DNA of 64,000 nt from NCBI RefSeq assembly GCF_014502795.1, contig NZ_JACVHF010000002.1, positions 186,001-250,000 of the forward strand, read 5' to 3'. Positions 33,205 to 41,798 of the stretch are shown one piece after another. The DNA comes from Heliobacterium chlorum (GTDB lineage Bacteria; Bacillota; Desulfitobacteriia; Heliobacteriales; Heliobacteriaceae). Within the stretch, counting starts at the first letter, position 1; each line of letters opens with the position of its first letter. Under the pieces are notes generated by a model. That model did no database searches. It was not told the DNA's origin and was given only the letters and a program-made list of their open reading frames with translations. A program made the position numbers and the translations under genes.

Positions 33205-33382
33205 ACGTGGTAACAGGCAGGTCTCCTGGCTCGGGTTCATCTGGCCGCTCCGTCTTCCCAGCGCTTTAACGCCAGTGACATTAGTGGAGGGTCATTCCCC
33301 TTACAGTGGCGGGACCGCGTCGGATTTCCACCGAACTTCCCTTTCTAACGCCCAACTAGAGATGAGTTGGGCGACCTGTTCC
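33205..33382 (-). promoter_or_regulatory. Cobalamin (AdoCbl) riboswitch
   Basis: Read on the minus strand, the sequence shows GGTGGAAATCCGACGCGG, then CCCGCCACTGTAAGGGG (the B12 box region), GTCACTGGCG, GGGAAGACGG and AGCCAGGAGACCTGCC, the conserved core and P-stem sequences of cobalamin riboswitches in correct order. It lies about 190 bp upstream of cbiM. The rest of the 33014-33730 gap (33383-33659) is AT-rich and I see no gene in it. Confidence 0.95.
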
Positions 33383-33659
33383 AGCAATCAATTTTCGGTT
33401 TTCCAGAGATCATTAGTCACTTACATGTATTCAACTTTTAGCTCAAATATCCTTCTTAATTTTGCGGTTTTTTATGGTTTTGCAACGAACTCTCGAATCC
33501 TATCCGTACCAAAACAATTTGCGATTATGAGCAATAGAGGGCTTCTTATGATTGTTTTTATCTACCTACATACTAGGTTGGTTACAATATACTGATGAAA
33601 GCAGCATTTTACAATAAATTGATCTGATGAATATCTTTAGGAATTGCTGGCAAGAATTA

Positions 33660-33700
33660 TTGACAGCAAAACATCACTAGTGATAAAATGCAAGTAGTGA
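33660..33700 (+). promoter_or_regulatory. padR promoter with palindromic operator
   Basis: TTGACA at 33660-33665 is followed by TAAAAT at 33684-33689 (18 bp). The perfect 12 bp palindrome ATCACTAGTGAT at 33673-33684 lies in the spacer, where a repressor would block polymerase. TAGTGATAAAATGCAAGTAGT recurs in similar form at 34332. Confidence 0.55.
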
Positions 33701-33730
33701 CATGCGATAATACTGACGAGGGGTGATGCC

Positions 33731-34213
33731 GTGTTGACGTTCGAAGAAGAAAGTGATTTGAAGTGTAGCAGGGATCTTGGTCCTGACGAAACACTTGAGG
33801 CCAGCCCGGGTTACGGCCGTGGCCGGGGGAGAGGACGAGGCCGTTGCGGCTGTGGTGGAGGACATGGCGGTCGCACCGATTCCATGGCTTTTCCCAGTGT
33901 CTTGCTGAGCCTACGACAGCATCCCGCTCACGGGTACGAATTGATGGAAAAGCTGTCCCAGATGCCCTTTATCCATGTCTTGCCTGATGCGGCTGTTGTC
34001 TACCGCTACCTGAGGCGCCTGGAAGAAGAAGGGATGGTGGAATCCCGGCTTGAGCCTGGGAAAGGAGGTCCGGCCCGAAAGGTGTACTCGATCACCCCAG
34101 AGGGAGAATGTTATCTCCGTGCTTGGGCGGTCAGTCTTAAAAAGCAAAAAAGCGATTTAGAAGCCTTTCTCCGGGTCTTTGAGGGGTTCGAATCTGCTGG
34201 TGAAGCTGAATGA
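33731..34213 (+). CDS. PadR family transcriptional regulator with Gly/Arg-rich N-terminus
   Basis: 160 residues. Residues about 60-150 form a PadR winged helix: VLLSLRQHPAHGYELMEKLSQ, then VYRYLRRLEEEGMVESRLEPG and ARKVYSITPEG. The preceding 30 residues are unusual: GYGRGRGRGRGRCGCGGGHGG, with two cysteines and a histidine that could bind metal or nucleic acid. GTG start with GAGGGGTGAT upstream. A palindrome in its own promoter and a related element upstream of the next gene suggest it represses itself and the DUF5320/Rieske genes. Confidence 0.88.
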   Translation: MLTFEEESDLKCSRDLGPDETLEASPGYGRGRGRGRGRCGCGGGHGGRTDSMAFPSVLLSLRQHPAHGYELMEKLSQMPFIHVLPDAAVVYRYLRRLEEEGMVESRLEPGKGGPARKVYSITPEGECYLRAWAVSLKKQKSDLEAFLRVFEGFESAGEAE

Positions 34214-34331
34214 AAACCGACGATGCCGTTGCCTGTGGCAACTGTGTCGTGAGACGCAGGATGTCATACATGTGATTTCGTGACCCCTTATCAAGGTGTT
34301 CAAGTGTATCTAACTAATGACAAATATATAG

Positions 34332-34353
34332 TAGTGATAAATAGCAAACAGTA
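34332..34353 (+). promoter_or_regulatory. Second copy of the element seen upstream of padR
   Basis: TAGTGATAAATAGCAAACAGT resembles the padR-upstream element (TAGTGATAAAATGCAAGTAGT), suggesting a shared regulator site about 130 bp before the DUF5320-like gene. Confidence 0.4.
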
Positions 34354-34479
34354 ATGGTATGACAACGGTTATTGCAGAAATATTTCATCTTACTGGTTCA
34401 GTAAGAGCAGAGTTCATAAATCGTGAGTTATGAGTAAACGAGTTAAGAACCAATGAGAAATGGTGAGGAGGGAATCAGT

Positions 34480-34752
34480 ATGCCTGGATTCAATGGATCA
34501 GGACCTCTAGGCAAGGGAATGATGACCGGTCGAGGACGTGGTCGATGTGTCATGAAATGGGAAGACGTACCAACAGATCAGAAAAGCGCCTTGAAATACG
34601 GAAAAGTAGCCGGTCGAGGTTTGGGAACCGGCGCGGGATTCGGAGGTAGGGGGCTTGGTCCCATGTTCCGCAACTGTATCGATAAGCTTTGTCAGATTGG
34701 CGGTCAAGGACTAGGCCGGAGAAATGGGCGTAAAGGACGCCAGTTCTTTTAA
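34480..34752 (+). CDS. DUF5320-like glycine-rich small protein
   Basis: 90 residues. The N-terminus MPGFNGSGPLGKGMMTGRGRG matches the DUF5320 start, found in small proteins next to NifX/NifB-type and PadR genes in anaerobes. The protein is rich in Gly, Arg and Lys, with three cysteines (Cys24 and two later in the FRNCIDKLCQ region). ATG at 34480 has GAGGAGGG upstream. No enzymatic role is known. It is the first gene of a group with the Rieske and NifX-family genes. Confidence 0.82.
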   Translation: MPGFNGSGPLGKGMMTGRGRGRCVMKWEDVPTDQKSALKYGKVAGRGLGTGAGFGGRGLGPMFRNCIDKLCQIGGQGLGRRNGRKGRQFF

Positions 34753-34766
34753 GGGGGATTCGAACT

Positions 34767-35234
34767 ATGCAGGACCGTAACCTATCTCGACGGAAATTTC
34801 TTGGCGGTATGATCGCCGTCCCGGCTGTCGCAGCGATTTCCGCTCCGATAGCCGCTACCGGGAGTTTTATCTATCCTCCCGATTCGTTGCTTCGACCGCC
34901 GGCTCCGAAAAAAGTCACCCATATCGACGATATGAAACCCTGGGAACCGGTCTTCTTTGCCTATGAAGACGTTCCCTCCTTGGCGATGAAAGTGGATAAA
35001 GACCAAGTAATATCTTTTACCTTAAAATGCACCCATTTGGGATGTACTGTGGATGTTCCCAAAGGGAATCTCAAAGACAAGCAAATCGTATGCCCTTGTC
35101 ACGGCGGCGTTTTTGATAACGTCGGGACAAACGTGGCCGGACCTCCGCCAAAGCCATTAAAACGATTGGCTGTATCGATTTCCTCTGACGGGACTGTGAT
35201 CGTGCAGGATAAAGGAGAAAATACAAGCGCATAA
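34767..35234 (+). CDS. Tat-exported Rieske [2Fe-2S] protein
   Basis: 155 residues. The N-terminus has a twin-arginine signal (LSRRKFLGG at residues 6-14) followed by a hydrophobic stretch, so the protein is moved folded across the membrane and anchored. The Rieske ligands are Cys88-His90 in CTHLGC and Cys109-His112 in CPCHGG, with the disulfide cysteines at 93 and 111. GPPPKPLKRL after them matches the Pro loop. It is the size of bc-complex Rieske subunits, but no cytochrome b gene is adjacent, so its electron partner is unclear. Confidence 0.93.
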   Translation: MQDRNLSRRKFLGGMIAVPAVAAISAPIAATGSFIYPPDSLLRPPAPKKVTHIDDMKPWEPVFFAYEDVPSLAMKVDKDQVISFTLKCTHLGCTVDVPKGNLKDKQIVCPCHGGVFDNVGTNVAGPPPKPLKRLAVSISSDGTVIVQDKGENTSA

Positions 35235-35257
35235 GTGAGAAGGTGCATCCGTCGAAA

Positions 35258-35353
35258 GTGTTAATCACCAGTTTAGGACCTAATTTAGATGATCAAACAG
35301 ATGAGTGCTTTGACCGTGGCAGAACAGTCACTGGTAAAGGTAAGAAAGGATGA
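35258..35353 (+). pseudogene. Truncated NifX-family (FeMo-cofactor-binding) fragment
   Basis: From GTG at 35258 the frame reads VLITSLGPNLDDQTDECFDR, which matches the opening strand and GPNLD-x3-D-xRFGR block of the dinitrogenase iron-molybdenum cofactor family. It then loses similarity and stops after 31 residues, just before the intact NifX-family gene. AGAAGGTG lies upstream. It looks like a decayed duplicate. Confidence 0.45.
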
Positions 35354-35358
35354 ATCAT

Positions 35359-35730
35359 ATGTCGAAAAAGCGTCTTGCCGTTCCTTCTGTTGCTCCTGGT
35401 GGTCTTTCAGCCGATTGCTCTGGTCATTTTGGCCGTTGTGACTGCTTCACCGTCGTTGACGTAGAAGAAGGAAAAGTCATAGGAAGCGACGTGATTCAAA
35501 ACCCGCCCCATGTTCATGGCGGGTGCATGCGGCCGGTGCAACTGCTTTCGGCTCATCAAGTCGATTCGCTCGTTGTTCAAGGGATCGGAGGAGGCCCTCT
35601 GTCCGGTTTTCGCCGCGCAGGGATCGAAGTGTATCAAGCGAGCGAGCAGACTGTAGAGAAAGTCGTCGACGCTTTTTGCGCGGGAAAAATCGCGCCCATC
35701 GATGACAGGAACGTGTGCAGTCACCATTGA
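35359..35730 (+). CDS. NifX/NifB-type dinitrogenase FeMo-cofactor family protein
   Basis: About 123 residues with the RNase H-like fold that carries metal-sulfur clusters in NifX, NafY and the NifB C-terminus. LSADCSGHFGRCDCFTVVDV is the family's D-x3-HFG-R-C opening, and VDSLVVQGIGGGPLSGFRRAGIEVY the helix-strand block. Stand-alone members are frequent in anaerobes and not tied to nitrogen fixation. It has extra cysteines and a final CSHH. ATG at 35359 is at proper distance from AAAGGATG. It probably works with the DUF5320-like protein upstream. Confidence 0.9.
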   Translation: MSKKRLAVPSVAPGGLSADCSGHFGRCDCFTVVDVEEGKVIGSDVIQNPPHVHGGCMRPVQLLSAHQVDSLVVQGIGGGPLSGFRRAGIEVYQASEQTVEKVVDAFCAGKIAPIDDRNVCSHH

Positions 35731-35824
35731 TGGACTGTAGGCTGGTCTTGGCTATAGGCCGATTTAATTAGTCGTTCATGACTGTGGGCTCACAGGCTCT
35801 TTCGATGAAAAGGGATTATTCAAA

Positions 35825-35867
35825 AAAAAGACCTTTCCCAATAGAGATGTTGGGAAAGGTCTTTTTC
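35825..35867. terminator. Bidirectional terminator between the NifX-family gene and tspO
   Basis: AAAAAGACCTTTCCCAA at 35825-35841 pairs perfectly with TTGGGAAAGGTCTTTTT at 35850-35866, giving T tracts on both strands. Confidence 0.9.
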
Positions 35868-35903
35868 ATGTTCGCAAAGATTTTAAGAGCTACTTTCGTT
35901 CTC

Positions 35904-36398
35904 TTACCGATTAAGTCGGTATATAGCGTAAGAAAGAAAAGTGGCAAACCCTGACCAGAGGGCATAGGGGATAAACAGAATTGAGGCAAGGCGCGAATAA
36001 GACCAAGTGACGAAGACCAATACAAAGGCAGTAACGGCGATAGCGGCCGTATCCAGAAAGGAAAGCAAAAGGTTCCGGCTGAAAGACTGTCCGATGATAA
36101 AGAGTTGATTGAATAGATAATTAGCAATAAAAACCCCTTTCCAAAGCCCGCCCAGACGGCGCCAGCCGATTTTCTCCTGCAAAAGGGCGACAGCGAGGGA
36201 AATTAGGCCGAAGATGACGACCCAAGCGAGACCGATGACCGAGCCGGGAGGAGACCATGCGGGCTTGTCCAGGGATTCAAGCCATTTTCGGTCCATCGGA
36301 AAGATCCAACTGGTGATGGAAAAGGCGAAATAGGTAAGCAAAAAGGTTATGATCCCAGAGAGTTTATCGACCAAGCTTCTCCCCCCTGTTTTCACCAT
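35904..36398 (-). CDS. tspO: TspO/MBR family membrane protein
   Basis: 164 residues with five hydrophobic helices. The early KPAWSPPGSVIGLAWVV block, the central NYLFNQLFIIGQSF and the late IPYALWSGFATFLSYAIYRLN match the TspO family, which binds porphyrins and is linked to tetrapyrrole handling and oxidative stress. The family usually has W-x-x-x-FF in the middle; here the aromatics are partly replaced. A tetrapyrrole-rich organism would explain it, but no such gene is adjacent. Confidence 0.85.
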   Translation of the reverse strand: MVKTGGRSLVDKLSGIITFLLTYFAFSITSWIFPMDRKWLESLDKPAWSPPGSVIGLAWVVIFGLISLAVALLQEKIGWRRLGGLWKGVFIANYLFNQLFIIGQSFSRNLLLSFLDTAAIAVTAFVLVFVTWSYSRLASILFIPYALWSGFATFLSYAIYRLNR

Positions 36399-36565
36399 GC
36401 TTCCTTTGCCCTGGATCGTTTGGCAAATAAGAAGTTTTACTTAGTTTTTCATCAGTAAGGGTCGACTATACGTTCTGGTTTTAGGACCAATGAGCCTTTT
36501 TAGCGATAGGACATTGTGCCTGGAGAAGCGGTAGGGTATGCTTTTCTTGAGGTGTTACAAAAAAC

Positions 36566-37204
36566 ATGCTTGAAATATATCAAACCGTGAAAGAATACGG
36601 AGAAACAGAGCTGGAGATTAGCAAATCCCGCTTTCTTATCTATACAAACCGCGCTGAAACGGTGGAAGAGGCCTTGGAGTTTATCGGACGAATCAAAAAG
36701 AAACATTGGGATGCGACCCATAACTGTTCTGCCTACGTGATCGGAGAAAAGGATGAACACCAAAAAGCCGATGATGACGGAGAGCCTTCCGGTACCGCCG
36801 GCAAACCGATCCTTGAAGTGATCAAAAAAACAGGGATCAAAGATACAGTGATCGTGGTCACCCGCTATTTCGGGGGCATCAAGTTGGGTGCAGGCGGGCT
36901 GATCCGCGCTTATGGCAAAGGAGCCACTGTGGGACTAAAAGCGGCGGGAATCTTGGAGCGTCGATTGCATACGCGGATGGCCATCGAAATGGATTATACC
37001 TTTTACGGGGCTGTCGAGAATGAACTGCGTTCCCTCGGTTATCGCATCGATGAAACGAGATTTACCGATAAGGTCATCCTGGTGGCCTTAGAGAAAAAAG
37101 GTTTTGAGGGGATCCTTACGAAAAAGGTGAATGATTGGACCTCCGGTCAAGCGTCCATATCGCAGGTGGGGGTTCTTTATGTGGATACTCCTCTAGACTT
37201 CTAA
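36566..37204 (+). CDS. YigZ/IMPACT family protein
   Basis: 212 residues. The IMPACT domain shows KKHWDATHNCSAYVIG, DDDGEPSGTAGKPIL and TRYFGGIKLGAGGLIRAYG, all family hallmarks, followed by a DUF1949-type C-terminal domain. The bacterial members (YigZ, YvyE) have unsettled function; links to translation control and peptidase-like roles have been proposed. It lies 13 bp upstream of the next gene, so the two are probably co-transcribed. Confidence 0.93.
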   Translation: MLEIYQTVKEYGETELEISKSRFLIYTNRAETVEEALEFIGRIKKKHWDATHNCSAYVIGEKDEHQKADDDGEPSGTAGKPILEVIKKTGIKDTVIVVTRYFGGIKLGAGGLIRAYGKGATVGLKAAGILERRLHTRMAIEMDYTFYGAVENELRSLGYRIDETRFTDKVILVALEKKGFEGILTKKVNDWTSGQASISQVGVLYVDTPLDF

Positions 37205-37217
37205 AGGGGAAGAAACC

Positions 37218-38282
37218 ATGCAGGATTCCATTTGGTTGTACCGGATCTATGAAGAAGCCAAAGAATTTGACTTAGGATTGGTCCAGGACATCTTTGTCAA
37301 AGAAAAGCCGACGAGCCGCATGCGCTTATCTCGTGTGCGACCCAAATCGATCATCATCGAAAATCCACCTGTATCGATCGATTTAGGTCCTGTAGAGATT
37401 TCATTCCGAGGAAAAAATTACACCTGTCATGTTTTAGCCCGGGTGTATGATCTAGGGGTGATCGGCCTTATCCTGCGGATCATGCTTCCTGATGATTTGA
37501 CTTATGAGCAGCTCTTGGACTTATCGGTCGCCTTGTATACGCAGGAAGAACTGGAATCTCTCTTTCATAAGTGGCTCGATAAAGTTACGAGCATATTATC
37601 AGGGGCCATGGAACCGCTGCAGGAGGGAAAAGTGGAGGAAGACTTTACCCTCTTTTTCTTCCGCCGTTGGCGCGACGAATGGGATCCTGTTCCGATTCTT
37701 TTAGCCGAGCGGGAACCGGTAAGCCCAAAACTTCGCCACGATACATTGAAAAATTCTTTTTCCTACGGGACAAAAGACGTGACGATCCTCACTTGGGACT
37801 CCGCTTTAGTCGTCGACGCTGAAGGAAGCACCGATATTCCCGAGTTAGTGGAATTTGCCTTAACGCAATTGGTAGAGCTTCGGTATTTCGACCGGTTGTT
37901 ATCGGGAGAAATGAAACGCATGTATGACGACATTGAGCGGGCTGACAAGGATTCCTGGTATTCCCGACTCCGCCAATACCGCCAAATCATGAAATCGCAA
38001 ATGGCTCTCGCCATCGATATCAACGAAGTCACCGAAAAAATCCAGAACTCCATCAAAGTAACGGAGGATATTTTTTATGCGCGCGTTTATGGAGCAGCTC
38101 ACTCCATCTTGCGAACGTCGGTGTGGATGGACAGCATCCGCCATAAGTTAAAAGTGATCGAAGGCAATTATTCCATGCTGAATGATGAGGTTATCAATCA
38201 TCGAGGTGTGCTCCTCGAACTGGCGATTATCCTATTGATCGTTTTTGAAGTATTGATGGGTATCGGCGAAAAACTTTTTTAG
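37218..38282 (+). CDS. RMD1/DUF155-like protein with C-terminal membrane anchor
   Basis: 354 residues. The pattern near the end (long helices around KSQMALAIDINEVTEKIQNSIKVTEDIFYARVY, then RGVLLELAIILLIVFEVLMGI as a single transmembrane helix) matches the RMD1/YagE (DUF155) family ending. The first 150 residues hold beta-rich charged stretches. Only eukaryotic mitochondrial members have a known role, in organising translation. Probably a membrane-associated protein of unknown function, co-transcribed with the IMPACT gene. Confidence 0.75.
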   Translation: MQDSIWLYRIYEEAKEFDLGLVQDIFVKEKPTSRMRLSRVRPKSIIIENPPVSIDLGPVEISFRGKNYTCHVLARVYDLGVIGLILRIMLPDDLTYEQLLDLSVALYTQEELESLFHKWLDKVTSILSGAMEPLQEGKVEEDFTLFFFRRWRDEWDPVPILLAEREPVSPKLRHDTLKNSFSYGTKDVTILTWDSALVVDAEGSTDIPELVEFALTQLVELRYFDRLLSGEMKRMYDDIERADKDSWYSRLRQYRQIMKSQMALAIDINEVTEKIQNSIKVTEDIFYARVYGAAHSILRTSVWMDSIRHKLKVIEGNYSMLNDEVINHRGVLLELAIILLIVFEVLMGIGEKLF

Positions 38283-38298
38283 GATGTTATATCTTTCT

Positions 38299-38332
38299 CC
38301 CCTGATGAAATCATCGGGGGATTTGTAATTTT
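38299..38332 (+). terminator. Terminator after the DUF155-like gene
   Basis: CCCCTGATG, loop AAAT, CATCGGGGG (38299-38320), then ATTTGTAATTTT. Confidence 0.75.
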
Positions 38333-38559
38333 AAACAAAAGTCTCACCGATGATGATTTATTACCGTAAAGGGATGATGAAATGAACACTCCATAAGCTC
38401 TCAATGGTGTAAATTTGGGTACTCTATGAATTAGGTAATTATATGTAAATATATAAATGAGATTGATGTTGGAATTTTACTGTGTTATACTGCATCAAGC
38501 TTTCTTTTCAAGTCGTTATCCAATAGCGGCTTATAATTTTGCGAAAGGAGTGACGCTAC

Positions 38560-39342
38560 ATGAAGAGAAAAGCTTGGACCCTGGCATCAAGTCTTCTTGC
38601 CGGAATGCTTCTAGTTACCAGTTTAGCAGGACCCGCCATGGCTTCGTCGAACTATACCGTTCAAACCGGTGATACCCTTTGGAGAATCGCTGCGACGAAC
38701 GGTGTGTCTGTTTCTAGTTTGATGCAGGCTAACAACATGTCCACCACGTCGATTTACCCTGGTCAAACGTTAACGATCCCTTCTCAAGGCAAAACCTATC
38801 GGGTTGTCTCCGGTGATACCATGTGGAAAATCGCCTCCAAACTGGGTGTTTCCTTGAACAGCCTGACGCAGGCGAATCCCCAAGTCAACCCGAACTACCT
38901 CTACGTAGGACAGGTGCTCAATGTCCCTTCTTCTGTGACCGCTCCTCAACCATCGCCGCAGCCGGCACCGCAACTGAGCTACGTTCAGCAAGTGGCCCAA
39001 CTGGTCAACGCAGAACGGGCCAAAGCGGGACTGCAACCCCTTCGGATGGACGGAGCTTTGAGCACGATGGCTGCCGATAAAGCAAAAGACATGATCCAAA
39101 ACAATTACTTTTCGCATACCTCCCCGACCTATGGTTCTCCTTTTGATATGATGAAGCAATATGGTATTGCCTACAGCTATGCCGGAGAAAACATCGCCGA
39201 AGGTCAACAGTCCCCGCAGGAGGTCATGCAGGGCTGGATGAACAGCTCCGGTCACCGGGCGAATATCTTAAATTCAAATTATGACACTATTGGTGTCGGC
39301 TACTATCAAGGGGCATGGGTACAGGAGTTTATCGGCAACTAA
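38560..39342 (+). CDS. Secreted LysM-CAP (SCP-like) domain protein
   Basis: 260 residues. A signal peptide (KRKAWTLASSLLAGMLLVTSLA) leads to two LysM repeats (about residues 31-74 and 79-123, each starting YxVxxGDTxWxIA), which bind peptidoglycan. A short proline/glutamine linker follows, then a CAP domain (about 140-260) with FSHTSPTYGSP, YAGENIAEGQ, SSGHRANILN and the final VQEFIG. Bacterial CAP proteins of this YkwD type often occur in sporulating species, on the spore coat or in the wall. GCGAAAGGAG precedes the ATG. Monocistronic, with a strong terminator. Confidence 0.95.
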   Translation: MKRKAWTLASSLLAGMLLVTSLAGPAMASSNYTVQTGDTLWRIAATNGVSVSSLMQANNMSTTSIYPGQTLTIPSQGKTYRVVSGDTMWKIASKLGVSLNSLTQANPQVNPNYLYVGQVLNVPSSVTAPQPSPQPAPQLSYVQQVAQLVNAERAKAGLQPLRMDGALSTMAADKAKDMIQNNYFSHTSPTYGSPFDMMKQYGIAYSYAGENIAEGQQSPQEVMQGWMNSSGHRANILNSNYDTIGVGYYQGAWVQEFIGN

Positions 39343-39380
39343 CAAATTTGCTTGTATAGCAAGAGAGTATTTCAAATATA

Positions 39381-39426
39381 AAAAAGAGGCCAGTTCAAGA
39401 ATTTTACTTGAACTGGCCTCTTTTTT
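39381..39426. terminator. Terminator after the LysM-CAP gene
   Basis: AAAAAGAGGCCAGTTCAAG at 39382-39400 pairs with TTGAACTGGCCTCTTTTTT in the following 25 bases, a long perfect stem with T tract. Confidence 0.92.
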
Positions 39427-39580
39427 ATTCTCAAATCTAAGGATTGTAACGAAAAAATAGTCCATAGTTAAAATATAAATGCGAGGATGATTTGAAGTAT
39501 AAAAAAGGGAGGTGGTTATTTAGGCGCAAACAGTGATGTCGTTGAAGCCAGGCAAGTTGGAAAGGAGCTGTTCTCACCTT

Positions 39581-41296
39581 ATGCGATGGAAAGGAGTCCA
39601 TTTGGGAATTCGAGCGAAACTGTTCGTTTCCTTTGGAATCACCTTGTTTTTATTCATTGGTTTCGGAATGTATAGCTTAACGAAGTATGAAGATTCCCAT
39701 CAGAGGCTAGAAAAGATGAACGATATATGGCTGTCGAGAGTCGATCTATCTAATGAGTTAAAATGCTTGTTTGTGGAATATCGCAGAGAACAAATCGAAC
39801 TTTCACACCCCTATTTTGAAGATGAAGATCAACTCAATATAAGGACCTTATCGGAGATAGAAGAAAAAATTGAAAAGGCGATCACAGAGTATCGAGACAC
39901 GGCGATGGAACCCTCAGACATTGAGGCCATAAATTCGATCCGAGATGAATGGAAAGGCTTTCGAGCGGCTAGTTCGAAATTTATAGTTCTAGGGCAAGAA
40001 AGTGATGATAAAGAAGCGACTCTCCTACTAAAAGGGGAACTGCGAGATTACTTTAACCGCTTGTGGCAGTCGGCAGAAAGTCTCGTCGTTTATAACCTGA
40101 ATGGTGCCGCAACAGATTTGCGGATAAACGATCAGGACCATGAAAAGACAAGAATGATACTTATTACCGCCATCGTATTAGTTACGGCCTTTTTTACGCT
40201 CACTTTGTATACGATGGTTCGCCGTATTACCCATTCGGTGGATGTTCTTCTAACATCGGCGGAACAAATATCGAATGGCCGTTTAACAGAAAAGATATCG
40301 ATCACCGGAGACGATGAGTTTGGCATCCTGGCGGTACGTTTCAATCAGATGGTGAATAGCTTACGGAATCTTGTTTTGAAAATTGATGAAGGATCACAAC
40401 AATTAGGCGGTTCCTCAGAAGAACTGAGTGCGAGTACAGAGCAAAACAAACATGCCGTCAGTCAGGTCGCTGCTGTGGCGCAACAACTGGCGAAAGACTT
40501 GGAAGACCATAATAATCATCTGGAAACGACTGTGGAAAACGCTGAGGCAATATCTGCCGTGGCCGAGCAAATCAACGCGTCGGCACAGCATGTCTATTCC
40601 TCAGCGACTGTAACAAGTGAAAAAGCCTCAAAAGGTACGTTAACAATGACGAAAGCCATGAATGACATGGAAAAGATCAATCACTCCGCCAACGAAGTGG
40701 CTACATTGATTCATCAGCTCGAAAAGCAAACCCAGAAGGTCGAGAAAATGGTTGAGCAAATCGATAAAATTGCGGAACAGACAAACCTTCTCTCCTTAAA
40801 CGCTTCGATTGAGTCCGCTCGGGCCGGAGAAGCTGGACGAGGTTTCGCCGTCGTCGCCGAGGAAGTTCGTAAACTGGCTGAACAAGCGGGAAGGTTTGCC
40901 AGTGAAATTACGAAGATTATCCATGAAATTCACGAAGAGACCCATGAAGCTGTGGAGGCGATGGAGCATAACTCCGATGTGGTGAAATTGGGCGTTCTAA
41001 CTATCGGGGAAGGGGTAAAAACATTTCAGGAAATCGAAAAAGAGGCAGCCGACGTGTCTAGGCAGATTGGTGAAGTGACTAGTGCCATCGAGCATATGGC
41101 CGTCGGCAGTGCGAATACAGTTCATGCCACCGAAGAGATCAGTGCAATCGCCAAGAAAATTAGTGACTATGCCCAGACAATCGCCGCCACGACCGAGGAA
41201 CAGTACGCCTCTGCAGAAGAAATCTCCTCCAATGCGAAAATGCTAGCTTCGCTTGGGCAAGAGTTACGCCAGGCTGTGAACAAGTTTCGTTATTGA
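39581..41296 (+). CDS. Methyl-accepting chemotaxis protein
   Basis: About 571 residues. A first membrane helix (KLFVSFGITLFLFIGFGMYSL) is followed by a helical extracellular domain of about 170 residues (4HB type), a second helix (MILITAIVLVTAFFTLTLYTMV), a HAMP region and a long coiled coil. The signalling tip EQTNLLSLNASIESARAGEAGRGF is intact, so it can drive CheA. Ligand unknown. Start is uncertain: ATG at 39581 lies downstream of AAAGGAG; an earlier ATG at 39533 and a TTG further in are also possible. No che gene is nearby. Confidence 0.93.
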   Translation: MRWKGVHLGIRAKLFVSFGITLFLFIGFGMYSLTKYEDSHQRLEKMNDIWLSRVDLSNELKCLFVEYRREQIELSHPYFEDEDQLNIRTLSEIEEKIEKAITEYRDTAMEPSDIEAINSIRDEWKGFRAASSKFIVLGQESDDKEATLLLKGELRDYFNRLWQSAESLVVYNLNGAATDLRINDQDHEKTRMILITAIVLVTAFFTLTLYTMVRRITHSVDVLLTSAEQISNGRLTEKISITGDDEFGILAVRFNQMVNSLRNLVLKIDEGSQQLGGSSEELSASTEQNKHAVSQVAAVAQQLAKDLEDHNNHLETTVENAEAISAVAEQINASAQHVYSSATVTSEKASKGTLTMTKAMNDMEKINHSANEVATLIHQLEKQTQKVEKMVEQIDKIAEQTNLLSLNASIESARAGEAGRGFAVVAEEVRKLAEQAGRFASEITKIIHEIHEETHEAVEAMEHNSDVVKLGVLTIGEGVKTFQEIEKEAADVSRQIGEVTSAIEHMAVGSANTVHATEEISAIAKKISDYAQTIAATTEEQYASAEEISSNAKMLASLGQELRQAVNKFRY

Positions 41297-41479
41297 AAAA
41301 CTAATTATTCTGATATCAGAGGCAAATCTTGTCTTTTATGTATAGACTATGATAAACTAATGTATAGAAAGTGTTACATCGATTTAATAATTAATGTCTA
41401 GTTTTCGCGACATTTCATTAAAATAGCATTAGCAAAAGATAAACAACTTCACATCTGTTGAAGTTAGGAGGAGAACCTC

Positions 41480-41683
41480 ATGGGTAGAATGTTGACGACG
41501 TGCCCTGAATGTGGAGCCAGTTTATTGGCGGACAAAAAAAGTGAATCATCTCGGAAAAGCGATAACTACTGCTCAGTCTTCCGGACGATTGGCATTTTGA
41601 ACTATAACGGTGATCAGACGGTTGCCTGGCAATGTCCTGAATGCAAATCGCAGTGGCCTGCCGATACGCGCAAGTGCATCTAG
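41480..41683 (+). CDS. Small zinc-ribbon-like protein
   Basis: 67 residues with TAGGAGGAG upstream of the ATG. Two CPEC knuckles (CPECGAS near residue 8 and CPECKSQW near 52) plus two further cysteines make a zinc ribbon likely. The middle ([22 protein letters not shown]) reads like a short beta structure. Zinc-ribbon micro-proteins of this size may bind nucleic acid or proteins; function is unknown. A terminator follows at once. Confidence 0.78.
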   Translation: MGRMLTTCPECGASLLADKKSESSRKSDNYCSVFRTIGILNYNGDQTVAWQCPECKSQWPADTRKCI

Positions 41684-41695
41684 TCTTTCAAGAGC

Positions 41696-41729
41696 AAAAA
41701 AACCGTGATATTTTTTCACGGTTTTTTTT
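41696..41729 (+). terminator. Terminator after the zinc-ribbon gene
   Basis: AAAAAACCGTGA pairs with TCACGGTTTTTTTT around a short T-rich loop. Confidence 0.9.
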
Positions 41730-41798
41730 ATTTCGCCCTGGGATTCAAAAAGCAAGGTGAAAAAGAGCCCCCTGGTAATACAGGGGGCGACAGTCTGA

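Noticed and set aside
34214-34320. Small peptide ending in a CGNC motif after padR
   Set aside because: The frame is short, has no ribosome site and overlaps no conserved pattern I could name.
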